This document shows, piece by piece, positions 1 through 8,395 of a DNA stretch of 24,280 nucleotides. Made by a program: the position numbers and the translations under genes. The DNA is from Perkinsus olseni (lineage: Eukaryota > Perkinsozoa > Perkinsida > Perkinsidae). The notes under the pieces are model-generated. The model did not search any database. It saw nothing but the letters and a program-made list of their open reading frames with translations, and was not told the origin of the DNA. The stretch is taken from positions 1 to 24,280 of the forward strand of contig JABANP010000657.1 in assembly GCA_013115135.1 (NCBI GenBank). Direction: 5' to 3'. Position 1 is the first letter of the stretch, and each line of letters begins with the position of its first letter.

Positions 1-300
1 TTTGTGTTGGTTGAATCTTAGTTCATCCTTCGATCGACGTTTACGCGGAGGGGCCGTGAGGTTTCCAAAACTAGCAGTGGTCTCCACCGCAGTGGCATCG
101 AAGATAGTCATTATCATTCCCACGAGATCGCAGACCAAGCTGAACTTCCTCTGGACTCGGATGTCTTGAATGTCCCCCTTTGCTGTAGCGTCGACTCGAC
201 GCCGTCGAGTCGGCTGCTAATGTGATCACTTCAAGGACCGTCTAGGGAAGGGCTCGCACACCATCTCGAGTAGTGTGTGAAGCTCAGCAGGCAGGGTTTT
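1..300. repeat. Diverged repeat, copy A (second copy 15265-15565)
   Basis: Bases 1-300 align in the same orientation with 15265-15565. Shared landmarks in the same order are 'gttggttgaatct', 'catccttcga', 'atcgaagata', 'tcctttgctgt' (diverged here), 'ttggctgcta' or 'tcggctgcta', and 'tcaaggaccg'. The copies differ by many substitutions and small gaps, so the duplication is old. No reading frame is shared well enough to call a gene. It may be an old transposable element or a segmental duplication. Confidence 0.6.
193..211. repeat. Perfect inverted repeat, 9-base arms, 1-base spacer
   Basis: Arms gactcgacg (193-201) and cgtcgagtc (203-211) are exact reverse complements around a single C. It lies inside repeat copy A and is missing at the matching place in the 15265-15565 copy, where the sequence reads 'gttgcgtagagttggctgct'. 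Confidence 0.7.
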
Positions 301-1290
301 TTGGTCGGCTGTGAGCATCGAGCCTGCAACCTCTACTGACAGTAGACGCAACAGTGTTGCGTTCTAATGCGCATGGAGAGAATGGTCATATCGAGCATAC
401 GCATGAGATGTTCATTAGTTGTGGCAATGAGATTATCCACGAGGCCTTTTCCTCTCATTATGACAGGGACGACAGAGACCCTGAGGGACAGGGATCCTGA
501 GGGACAGAGAGTTTGGCATCGGGCAGGCCTGCGCACCGGGACTCGGTCAAACGAGATTCTCGGTTCTCGCTCGTTCTCGGACCCGAGACCGAAACGAGAC
601 GAGACCTCTCCTTCGCGATCGAGAACGAGACGAGAAATGGCGGGTTATCTCGTTTTCGCATGCAGTGGTATCTGTTTCGTGTGAATTACCTCACGGAATC
701 TCCATGTGATAAGTCAAGAGTCTGAAAAATCGTCCACATGACCATCTTCGGTTATGACTGATAACTGAAGAGGGTTCGTTGCGGTATGGAGCCGTTAGTT
801 GTGGTCTCGGATGTGCACGCGAGTTCTAGCAGAGCGAATGTACCACAATCATTATGATGGAGTCATGCACCCGCACACTGTCAATGGGTCAGTGGGACTC
901 TCTAACTGCGCTAATTGATTTCACGAAGGTCTGAATCACAGAATCTACGTCCGATTGCTCGCCGGAGTAACTGGGACCGAGAACCGAGAACGAGAACGAG
1001 AACCATGATCGAGGCCGCGAGAAAGAACCGAGCGAGAAAGATAAACTTCCGACAAGAACCGAACGAGACGAGAATCGATCTTGAGCTGTTTGCGCAGGTC
1101 TGGCATCGGGCCATTACATTCGATAGACCATCATCATCGTTGTTGTAATTCATCCGCATTCGTAGCCTTTCTATGAATACAACTTTATAGCCAAATTTCG
1201 CGTTCAGCTGGATCAATTTCGCAGGGCCAGCGAGCACTCGTGCCAAGAGATGCCCTAGAATGATCAATTTCGCCAGCGCGCGCGATAGTA
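301..1290. other. Gene-poor stretch with two purine-rich 'gagaacgaga' blocks
   Basis: I see no supported gene. Two blocks (about 540-650 and 960-1085) are built from variants of 'cgagaacgaga' and 'gagacgagac', giving a strong A/G bias on the + strand. Both blocks are close to the phrase 'ggcatcgggc' (517-526 and 1101-1110). The open frames here are products of the simple repeat and are not credible proteins. Confidence 0.5.
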
Positions 1291-1299
1291 CTACTACAT

Positions 1300-1333
1300 A
1301 TCATACTATCATAGACTACTATCATAGTATGAT
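1300..1333. repeat. Imperfect inverted repeat, 15-base arms
   Basis: Arms atcatactatcatag (1300-1314) and ctatcatagtatgat (1319-1333) pair with one mismatch around a four-base spacer, inside an AT-rich run of 'atagta/tactat' words. Confidence 0.7.
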
Positions 1334-1535
1334 AATCATAGTACAATCAATTTCACCGAAATAAGTCTAATTTCGACGAAATGCGGAAATTTCGCTGATA
1401 GTACATTTGACTTCGATAAAGTAACGGACTCCGATATCTGAATGTTGCAGGCTGAGTCAGCCTGGCTGACCGTTTCGCCTATCATCATGCCAAATCCAGG
1501 TCACAACAGGCTCTCATTGAGAGCTACCGCTGAGT

Positions 1536-1550
1536 GGTAGCTGAGCTACC
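1536..1550. repeat. Perfect inverted repeat, 7-base arms, 1-base spacer
   Basis: ggtagct (1536-1542), G, agctacc (1544-1550). A third copy of the word agctacc lies just upstream at 1522-1528. Confidence 0.6.
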
Positions 1551-1589
1551 AGTGGTACTCGGGGAGGGGAAACGGAGGCCAGGGGGAAA

Positions 1590-1616
1590 CCAGAATACCC
1601 CCTAGGGGTATTCTGG
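1590..1616. repeat. Perfect inverted repeat, 12-base arms
   Basis: ccagaatacccc (1590-1601) and ggggtattctgg (1605-1616) are exact complements around a three-base centre. There are no coding frames around it. Confidence 0.75.
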
Positions 1617-2800
1617 AGGGGGAGCCCGAGTCAGCCTCTTCCTCCTCTTCGGACTCCCTCGCAGCCTTACACGCCCGACCCGCTCTTCCGGGTCCATCCT
1701 CGTGGCCCAACTCCTGCGATGTCACCGTTGCGGCGACGGCGTTGCCGATTCTACCCTTCTACAAATCAGATTTGTGTCGGCCTCCTCGTCCCGTCCGAGA
1801 TCCTGGATCTCGGACAACCCGCGATCCTCCTCCATCCGAGTGCCGGATTGTTCGACTGTAGAAAAGTAAGCTACGATTCTTGAAGGGCTACTAGGAGTAA
1901 ATTTTATTTACTACGTCTTCTGAGAAAACGTAGTTCTAACTGAGAAAACTTTTCTCTCTTCTGTCTGATTCAAATGACTAGTATTTGGTGGTGTTAGGAT
2001 TCGGTGACGTTGTAGTGGCGGTAACGTCGTTACCGTAACGATGGAGTCCGTCTTTGTATCGGTAATCGGTTCGAGTTTGTGGTAGTATTTGGTTTGAGCC
2101 TTGGACCAAGGCCCTTGGTAGTGACAAGAGGCAATCGTTGCCTGGCAACGTAAACCCTTCACCATCAGCAATCAGTCTCCTGAGTGAGGCGTCCTCATAT
2201 GGTTCAGGAGACGCCAGTACGTGGCGTATGCAGTTCGCTCGGACAAGCACTTCCTCAGCTTCGTTCCGAGGCTGGATTTATCCTTGGCATCGGCTTGCGT
2301 ACCCTGGGGCTTCCCGACCGGGAGCTTCCGGTCGCGCGTCATTGACGCGGCGTCAAGGACTTCATGCATGAACGCTTATCGATAGGTTGTGGTTTCCAGA
2401 GCATCAGAAATAAGGCGACCGCTGTCCGAAAGAGAGAGTGCAGTCTGCACTCTCTCTCTCTGCACTGTGCAGAGCGGAGTCGTCCGTGTCTATGTCGGTC
2501 GGTCGGAGCCCGAGTAGCAGTGATAGTGAATCGGTGCCTGAGGGTCCCTGTAGTAGAAGTATTAGTACTACTAATTTAGTAGTGCTCCACGGGCCGTGGA
2601 CTACGGCGTCCTCCGGTGCGGTCGTGTTGTCTGGGCGGTGACGCGATGCAGCTCTACTGCCACACGTACAGATTTTACTGCGTATGTTATGCAGGTGGAC
2701 AGACAACGCCGGAGACTCCGGCGTTTTTGGATGTCGCCTGTCCATCTGCGGCCCGGAGAGTGACGCTTCGAGATTTGATAGTTTCCTCCTAAGCAAGTTT
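1617..2800. other. Stretch without a supported gene, rich in short palindromes
   Basis: Open frames here are short, overlap on both strands and have no splice logic or recognisable motif. What can be seen are inverted repeats: gcgtca/tgacgc (2336-2348, one-base spacer), a 13-base-arm palindrome at 2431-2457, and ccacgg/ccgtgg (2587-2599, one-base spacer). A related ccgtgg/ccacgg palindrome is at 20565-20581. Confidence 0.45.
2431..2457. repeat. Perfect inverted repeat, 13-base arms, 1-base spacer
   Basis: agagagagtgcag (2431-2443), T, ctgcactctctct (2445-2457). This is the longest of the single-base-spacer palindromes in the window. Confidence 0.8.
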
Positions 2801-2895
2801 TGACTCGAGTTGGAGAAATCCACTTATCCGGGGCATGTTATATCCCTGAGGTTCTATTCGCTCTAGTTTTTCCTTCTGACAATGACATTGTCACA

Positions 2896-3020
2896 ATGTC
2901 CGACGATGAAAAGTTCTGCGAACACTTTCAGGACTCGGCTGATTTTTATCCCGGCTTTGCCGAGTTTAATCCTCGTCAGATTGTTGTCGCATCTATTACG
3001 GAATGGGAATTAAAGGCGAG
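2896..3020 (+). CDS. Possible first exon of an unidentified (perhaps transposon-associated) gene
   Basis: An ATG at 2896 opens a 42-residue acidic and aromatic stretch (starts MSDDEKFCEHF, ends ITEWELKA) that ends exactly at 'gcgag|gtaagc', a strong donor consensus. The composition looks coding. I do not recognise the protein. It lies about 400 bases upstream of the MULE-like remnant on the same strand, so it could be the first exon of the same element, but I could not trace a phase-consistent path between them. Confidence 0.4.
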
Positions 3021-3424
3021 GTAAGCTGCAGCAGCTGCGCAGGTAAGCTGCGCAGCAGCAGCGCTCTTCGCTCGCAGGAAGGCCGCTAGAGCTTCTCGAA
3101 AGACTCGGTTGCATGGTGAGCCTCCGTAAGTGACGAGATGTGCCCTCGAGAGTGCATCCGGGCTTATGCTTTACTACGATCGCCGCGCTACTGCGCGTTT
3201 TCCGTGCTCTTCACAATCCCCTGCTCCATTACTACTTCTGGCGAAAGCGAATCCGAAAAGAGTAAGTATGGTCGAGTTTTCCGTCCCTGAAAATAAGCAT
3301 GAGTACCCTTACGTGGATTCCCCACGACATGTTCCCACCACACTGTTGATTTTGCGCTTCCTGCGTCAAACGCAGTGCGTTTGCAGGTACAGTGCTGAGG
3401 CCCCTGAAAATTCTGATGATGTAG

Positions 3425-3733
3425 AGATTCGTCATCAAAGCTACTGGCGAAGAACAGCCAGGTTTTCTGTTTGAGTTATGCTCGGAGAAAGCAGATCGAG
3501 TTCTGGTTCGATATGACTCGCGATCCCTGCAAGAGCTTCTGTCTGCTTCTGGTTAGCTTCATATTTCCATGGACGGCACATTCAAGAGATGTGCTCATGA
3601 GGGGGCTCAGCAGTACAGAGTTCACGTACGGCGCTCGACGGGCAGATGGTTCCGGTATTTTTCTGTCTGTTGCCCCTCAAGAACGCGGTTACCTTATGAG
3701 GAATTCCTCTTTCGCATCGCATATGGGCCATAG
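3425..3733 (+). pseudogene. MULE-type transposase domain remnant
   Basis: In one + strand frame this region reads KATGEEQPGFLFELCS...RSLQELLSASG, then a TAG stop (3554-3556), then LHISMDGTFKRCAHEGAQQY, followed by a segment with GRWFRYFSVCC and YEEFLFRIAYG, then another stop at 3731. The order 'LL-x-S ... DGTFKRC ... QxY ... W ... Y-x-x-F' is the known layout around the first catalytic Asp of Mutator-like (MULE) transposases, which cut and move DNA elements; the Asp would be the D of DGTFKRC. The single nonsense codon sits directly before the motif, where no GT-AG intron can remove it, so I call a broken copy. The later DDE residues and zinc-finger region are not visible. Family call by motif memory only. 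Confidence 0.6.
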
Positions 3734-4129
3734 TGTTTGTAGATCTCTTCTATTATGTTCTTATTCGTAGACAGGTAACAATCGAAAGTTGTTTCTCCTC
3801 AGTCTTCCGCATTGCAGCAACTTATGATAGCCATCGAGGAGGAAGATGCGGACTACCGAAGGATAAGGCGATGTGCCCGAGAACTTCTCGGCGAGAAGGG
3901 ATCTATCCGTAGACAGGGGTTTCGGGGACAGCGATGTATCTAATCCATGCTTAATCCGGCCCGCTTTTTCGTCTATCCTTCTTTCTTCATTCATTTTAGA
4001 GCGTTGAGAGGCCGGTCTGAGAGGCTTCGTCTTTGAGACACAAGCACAAAAGGATGGAACCCTTAGGAGGCGCACGACTCTGCTAGCAAATTTCTCCGTA
4101 TAGCGCTTTTTGTTCCGGGAGTATTCTAA

Positions 4130-4267
4130 GTGCGGTGCGAATATTCGGAAGAATATCAAGCGTGGGACAGAGCTCGTAAAGAGCTTCAGAACGATACCGC
4201 GCTTGGAGAATCTCCGATCGATGGAAGCATTGCACTCATCGTGGAATCTGCGAATCGCAAACTGTGA
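4130..4267 (+). pseudogene. Downstream coding fragment, possibly the same transposase
   Basis: A 45-codon open stretch containing EYSEEYQAWDRARKELQND and ending SANRKL before TGA (4265-4267). Its composition is protein-like, and it starts just after a possible 'attctaag' acceptor. It follows the MULE-like remnant on the same strand. I recognise no domain. Between 3734 and 4129 the frames are broken by stops, with only one more coding-like piece (IEEEDADYRRIRRCAREL, about 3827-3880). Confidence 0.35.
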
Positions 4268-4822
4268 TCGCTAGATTATAGAAGCAGACTGAGATTATCG
4301 GATCGCACTGAGTAGTAAGTTTGCTTTTTTCACAGCCTTATCTACCACTTATGACACAGCATACATAATCCAGCCTCGCTACGAGCTGTGTCGAGTTAGG
4401 GGACTGGGATACATGTCGTTATGCAGCTGTCCTGTTGGAAAACTACGCGACATGTTGCTCGAGTTTGTGCCTCCTAAGTTCATCTGCCCAGTTATGGTCT
4501 TATCAGAGCATCACGCTCTGTCACAGAGCGTGCAGCCTCCAAGAGAGTCGGCATCTCCTGGAAGCGCGAGGCCTTCTGGTCGGAGCTCTAATGAGCTCCA
4601 TAATTGCGGAATCGTCATAGACGAAGGTCTTATGCGGTGGTCGCACCACTGGTCCACCGCCGGTGAACGACAGCGACGGAGAGTTTAGCATTCGATACGT
4701 CGTCAACGAGGAATCGTCATTGACGATTCGTCATCGTCATTGTTCCTCTTGTAGTTCATTCTCGAAGCCTTCATGTGGCTGCCACATTGCGGCACAGCCG
4801 CTGTGCAGGGACGGCACACTCG
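4268..4822. other. No supported gene; cluster of inverted repeats
   Basis: The stretch holds several hairpins: cacgctctg/cagagcgtg with a three-base spacer (4512-4532), ggagctc/gagctcc with a four-base spacer near 4582-4599, gaatcgtca/tgacgattc (4711-4729), atgtggc/gccacat (4773-4787) and gcacag/ctgtgc just after it. Open frames of 60-90 codons overlap these palindromes on both strands and are not convincing. Confidence 0.5.
4711..4729. repeat. Perfect inverted repeat, 9-base arms, 1-base spacer
   Basis: gaatcgtca (4711-4719), T, tgacgattc (4721-4729), followed by further 'cgtcat' words. Confidence 0.7.
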
Positions 4823-4864
4823 TTACTGCAGAGTATTGAGGGGCTCCGTAGAATAACCCATCAC

Positions 4865-4881
4865 CGGGTGATGATCACCCG
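4865..4881. repeat. Perfect inverted repeat present in only one of the two duplicated copies
   Basis: cgggtgat (4865-4872), G, atcacccg (4874-4881). In duplicated copy 2 the same place (near 22010-22022) reads 'cccatcacccgtttcacg', with only one arm, so the hairpin was gained in copy 1 or lost from copy 2. Confidence 0.75.
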
Positions 4882-5340
4882 CGTCACGTCTCTCCAGAGG
4901 GGTCCGGCCAGCTCCATGTGGAGTGGTATTGCTCATTGGGAGCAGCTGCCAATGTGGGACTACCTCTTCTCAAGTGTGCCGTCCGTCTTGGGTGAGGGTG
5001 TAAGGCTCCGTTCACAGGTCATCGTTTGATAAGCTTGCCACACGTCGTTTGGAGGAGCGTATATTCAAGGCGATGGGACACAGGATAGTGCAGGTGAGAG
5101 TAGTAGTGAGGGGAGGGAATGATGGCGTCTAGAAATCGATGATGACCAGCGTGTCCGAGAGGCGCCTGTTGATTTTCCTCCGCTCAAGTTCCCTTTTGGC
5201 ATTGGAGACGAGTAACGTTGAAGTCTAGGAGAATCGATATGATATGTATGAGCAGGTATGGCCGGATAGCGAGGATATATTTTGTGAATCTCATGCTTCG
5301 ACCTCAGATTAATTGCTTTGCGAGACTTTCGGGAGCGGCA

Positions 5341-5417
5341 TATGGCGCAGGGAGACGCTGATCAGTACTCCAATCCTACGAAGGTCGGAGGTCCCAGGTT
5401 CGAACCCTTGCGGATGT
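5341..5417 (+). repeat. tRNA-Arg(ACG)-like sequence, degenerate (copy 1)
   Basis: It has an A-box-like start (tatggcgcagggag), an anticodon-arm-like piece with stem caatc (5371-5375), loop ctacgaa (5376-5382, anticodon ACG) and stem ggtcg (5383-5387), and a T-arm-like piece with stem ccagg (5394-5398), loop ttcgaac and stem ccttg (5406-5410, one mismatch). One anticodon-stem pair is also mismatched. The two arms are spaced as in a tRNA, but I could form neither a standard D arm nor a seven-pair acceptor stem, so I read it as a tRNA-derived element (SINE-like or pseudo-tRNA) and not a working tRNA gene. Confidence 0.45.
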
Positions 5418-5759
5418 ATTTTTCATGTTAGTTCAACGCTAGAGAGTGCGCACTCGACTGCAACTCTTTTCAATACATCGGAGAGAAATTCTTCAAAGCG
5501 CAGAAGCCGAGCAAGGTTTGGATGCTCTGCGGGGCAGGAATGAAGTTACAGAAATTACCGACAATGATTACACTGTAATGAAACGGTTGATGATCGATTT
5601 GCGCTTTGCATGCTTTGCGTGTTGTTTCTGAACCATTCCCGGCGTCGAGTTATCACCTCTGCTGCTCGTGCTTGTGGTTGGCTATCGATAGGGGTATTGG
5701 TTGGTTTACAAGGGTGGACCTGGGATACGCATTGTCTTGATACGCATTGCGCAAAGTGG

Positions 5760-6277
5760 CTGTCGGCAGAGAAGGCCAGTCGGGCTGGCCAGAGGACGGG
5801 CCCGAATGAGAATGTACTGAAGATAGTGAACGACGTGAGCAGCATGCATAGGGTGTTGATGAAGTCCCTCTCGCCCAAGTGTGTGGAACTAATTCTCTCC
5901 CGGGTCTTCGTCGATTTCGGTTCACGCTTTGAAGACAGACTTGAGTCTTGGCGAACGAGCATTCTAGCGGACCTGAGCCAGATGGTTGTGAAATTGCGCC
6001 CTATTGCGCACATCAAGCCAGAATGGAGGCTAGTGTTGAAGGGCTGTTGAGCATATTTGGCAGGTACGAGTTCGTCGTGCTTCAGTTCTGGTACGGTTGT
6101 TGACTCCAGTTACTGGAGTCCAGTATACATCCTCTGTTGGACGGAGAACCTCCTGCCGGCGTTTTACTGCAGCTCTTTGGCCAAGCTAATGATGCACTGG
6201 AGTTGACAAGCAGCGGCGAGGAAGAAACGCCGGGTGATTCTCCTACCACTCCGCCCGCTGCTCCTGCTGCGGACTAG
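5760..6277 (+). CDS. Vps54-like protein, C-terminal part
   Basis: The frame around 5775-5995 reads ENVLKIVNDVSSMHRVLMKS, then LSPKCVELILSRVFVDF and ILADLSQMVVKL. That order (a helix before 'hKVL', then 'lSp..v.lilsrVF', then a basic 'l.Dl..l...L' helix) resembles the C-terminal region of Vps54, a subunit of the GARP complex that tethers endosome-derived vesicles at the Golgi. A second part reads MEASVEGLLSIFG and, across a 60-base GT-AG intron (6064-6123, phase 2), IHPLLDGEPPAGVLLQLFGQ, then an acid- and Pro-rich tail ending AAPAAD at TAG 6275-6277. The two parts are in different frames. The join needs a frameshift, a 27-base GC-AG intron (5995-6021), or a 79-base GT-AG intron (5943-6021) that would remove the conserved helix. 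Upstream exons are not identified. Vps53 or another tethering subunit is possible. Confidence 0.5.
6102..6120. repeat. Perfect inverted repeat, 9-base arms, 1-base spacer, inside an intron
   Basis: gactccagt (6102-6110), T, actggagtc (6112-6120). It sits right before the proposed acceptor 'gtccag' of the last Vps54-like intron, and could have supplied the AG that is used. Confidence 0.7.
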
Positions 6278-6283
6278 TTGTTC

Positions 6284-6496
6284 TCAATTCTGACGAGACC
6301 ATTGTACTCTTCGAATCACCGCCACCGCCGCGGCAGAGGTGATGATGATGTAATATTCATCCTCTACCATTGAAGTAGCTTGATCTTTAATTTCGATGAC
6401 GGAATCTTCACCGATGATCCTAGTTGTTATAACGTGCTGGGTGGAGGATGAGAAGGAGCTCACTTCCTGTGTGTTGGTGCTCTCCCCTGTGCGCAT
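6284..6496 (-). CDS. Hypothetical minus-strand reading frame
   Basis: A 70-residue frame on the minus strand (starts MRTGESTNTQEVSSFSSS, contains ITTRIIGEDSVIEIKDQAT). The composition is fairly protein-like (mixed acidic and Ser/Thr, with a hydrophobic stretch), but there is no recognised domain, and no splice path or promoter signal supports it. It would converge with the Vps54-like gene, ending seven bases after its stop codon. It may be chance. Confidence 0.25.
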   Translation of the reverse strand: MRTGESTNTQEVSSFSSSTQHVITTRIIGEDSVIEIKDQATSMVEDEYYIIITSAAAVAVIRRVQWSRQN

Positions 6497-7232
6497 CAGG
6501 GTAGATTTTCTTCATGTTCCCCCATAGTAAGCTCTCGTGGATGTAGCAAGGGAAAATGCAATTGATGCCTTCCTGTCCTGTTCGTATTGTGTAGACGCAA
6601 CAATATCCGCCCTGCGTACTATACACAGCTGGATGGCGGTCGGTAATTGTCGGGGACTACATAACCATCCAATGCGGCTTCGACCACACTTGCCTGCATC
6701 ACCAAGTCTATTGAAAATTCCACCACGGGTTGCCAGCTATTGCGTCCGCTACAGCTACTGAGTTAGCAAGTTAGCAGGCCGCTGCTAACTCGTCTGCTTC
6801 TGCCATCACTCCCCTCCCAGCAGAGTGGGGGCAATGGACTCACATTCCGACCCAAGATGCCCCTCGCCGTCGAGCTGCCCTATGGCATACGGTATGCCGC
6901 ATACCGGCATGGGGCTCTACGCTGGGCCCTGTCCTCCACTGCTATCTTCATCAGGCGCTCTACCGACTCGGTAGTACCGAGGAAGGAATCTTGACTCACG
7001 TGTTATGCAGGGCCTTGATGCACGCATTACACTCCGCTTTGACAGTGTAATGGAGCGGGATTGGCGGACGATGAGTGCTGCAGACGGAAAAGGACAAGTA
7101 GTGAGATTTCGTTATCGGCATAATCATTTCTGCTGACCGTAATGTCTAGTAGACGAAGCTAATGCCAATTAGCGCAATTCGGTGTGGACCGTAAGTGTGG
7201 TATGGACTCCCCCGACTCGGACAATTTCGTAG
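6497..7232. other. Mostly non-coding stretch with hairpins
   Basis: One coding-like fragment on the + strand (LPVLFVLCRRNNIRPAYYTQ, about 6566-6630) ends at 'gcggtcg|gtaatt' and could be a stray exon. The rest shows inverted repeats: gttagcag/ctgctaac (about 6771-6790), ggcatac/gtatgcc with a one-base spacer (6884-6898), and cattacact/agtgtaatg with a ten-base loop (about 7024-7051). I see no gene I can define. Confidence 0.35.
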
Positions 7233-7667
7233 CGTTGACTCAGAGGACTATTGATTGCATCCTCCATCCCCCTTGCTTCCGATATTCTAACGGACCACGA
7301 TCCTACCGGAGCACTCAGTCACGGCCTAAATCTCTTAATACAAGACTCGTATCCATGGCAACGGCTGCAAATCATACAAGCAATACAGACTAGCTGTACC
7401 CCAACTTCTCGGAAGACCATCGACTTGTTAGTGCGCTGCACTATTTCTGTCCTCAATGGTATTTTCCAATACCCGAACGCATCCAATAGTTTCCCGTATA
7501 TATACGGATCCAGCGTCACTGACGCTGCGTCAGCAGCGGATGCCACTGCTGATCTTCTTCAGTTCTCTCTTCAGGTCCGTCGACTGCTACGAGGTGAGCT
7601 CAGTGTGATTGCAGCAGCCCGGAGTACACGGGAGTCTGTGAATGACAATAGAGATGCACCCGCGTAG
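7233..7667 (+). CDS. Unidentified protein, C-terminal exon
   Basis: An open frame of about 140 residues with good coding texture (GLNLLIQDSYPWQRLQIIQA, TIDLLVRCTISVLNGIFQY, ADLLQFSLQVRRLLRGELSV), likely mostly helical, ending NDNRDAPA at TAG. I do not recognise the family. There is no clear ATG at the start, so an upstream exon is likely; a + strand frame at 7184-7260 containing MDSPDSDNFVALTQRT may be it. The last codons and the stop come from the repeat end at 7651 (gagatgcacccg), so this repeat appears to have landed in, or replaced, the original gene end. Confidence 0.5.
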
Positions 7668-8122
7668 TGAAAAACGCTAGCGAGAAACCCATCACGAATT
7701 TCACTTCGCGAAAAATCGCGAGAAAAAAGATAAATCGCGAAAACTCTTTCGCGATTAACACATCACCGAGCTTTGAGCGATGTCATATCACGTTCTGCGA
7801 TATCGTAATCAGATCACACCCGAACTCAGATAAACTCGACCGGTTGGGACTCCCAACTTGGGAGCGAAAAAGAGAGAAATGTTAGGGGCTACTCCTATAC
7901 CTGTTTGCTCATAATACAGAAAATCTAGATTCACCAGAATTCGGCACGCACACACTGGCCTGGGAGGCAGCCCACCCCTTCTCTGCAGCCTGCTTCTGCA
8001 CTTTGTGTAGAGAATATCAAAGCGTTTCAGAAATCCGAACGCTCGCTGCACGCTCTCTCGCACGTACGAAATTCCCATGATGCAGAGGTTGGGAGTGTGA
8101 ACAGTGCATGGCCTTGCTCTGA

Positions 8123-8395
8123 CCAGGTCAGACTGACCTGTTCAGTACTTATCAGTGTCAGAGCCAGCAGCTAGGCGGTAGCCTACACTCGCTGCCAACA
8201 GAGAGTTTGTGGCCACCACTGTTCAGTAGGACATTAGATGACTGCCCGACTCCATACCCAGTCTGGGTTGAGTCAGCTGCTGACTGTCAGCAGTCTCCAG
8301 CGTCCTACCTCCACATCCAGGGAGCGGAGGGCTGGGTCGAGCTCACATCCGCCATTATCACAGCCATTACAACTCATGGCTGTACCTGTTGCTAG
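8123..8395 (+). CDS. Hypothetical reading frame inside the inverted-repeat element
   Basis: An open frame of 90 codons without a clear start (contains LPTESLWPPLFSRTLDD and ASYLHIQGAEGWVELTSAII), ending THGCTCC at TAG. Several residues are encoded by two palindromes with one-base spacers (8124-8140 caggtcag/ctgacctg and 8277-8293 ctgctgac/gtcagcag). The composition is plausible, but no family is recognised and no splice signals fit. Confidence 0.3.
   Translation, partial: PGQTDLFSTYQCQSQQLGGSLHSLPTESLWPPLFSRTLDDCPTPYPVWVESAADCQQSPASYLHIQGAEGWVELTSAIITAITTHGCTCC
8124..8140. repeat. Perfect inverted repeat, 8-base arms, 1-base spacer
   Basis: caggtcag (8124-8131), A, ctgacctg (8133-8140). Confidence 0.7.
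8277..8293. repeat. Perfect inverted repeat, 8-base arms, 1-base spacer
   Basis: ctgctgac (8277-8284), T, gtcagcag (8286-8293). Confidence 0.7.

Larger units (their letters stand above)
4823..5680 (+). repeat. Duplicated segment, copy 1 (copy 2 at 21960-22765)
   Basis: The segment matches 21960-22765 in order and orientation with many substitutions and several small insertions. Shared blocks include 'gaataacccatcacc', 'gctccatgtggag', 'ccgtccgtcttgggt', 'ctcaaggcgatggga' (as 'ttcaaggcgatggga' here), 'ggagaatcgatatgat', 'gggagcggcatatggcgcag' and 'gcagaagccgagcaagg'. Exon-like pieces keep their frame: one reads DKLATRRLEERIFKAMGHR here and DKLAPRRLEERILKAMGYR in copy 2, ending at a GT donor in both. 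Another, near 5451-5579, differs mostly at third codon positions. The segment may be a duplicated gene or a low-copy mobile element. It lies just upstream of the Vps54-like exons, as copy 2 lies just upstream of the phosducin-like gene. Confidence 0.75.

Noticed and set aside
2404..2823. Minus-strand open frame of 139 codons
   Set aside because: It spans a 26-base palindrome and other hairpins, the composition is low in coding signal, and it has no recognisable domain.
4413..4706. Overlapping open frames of 60-90 codons on both strands
   Set aside because: The frames cover several perfect palindromes, which translate similarly on both strands; there is no motif or splice signal.
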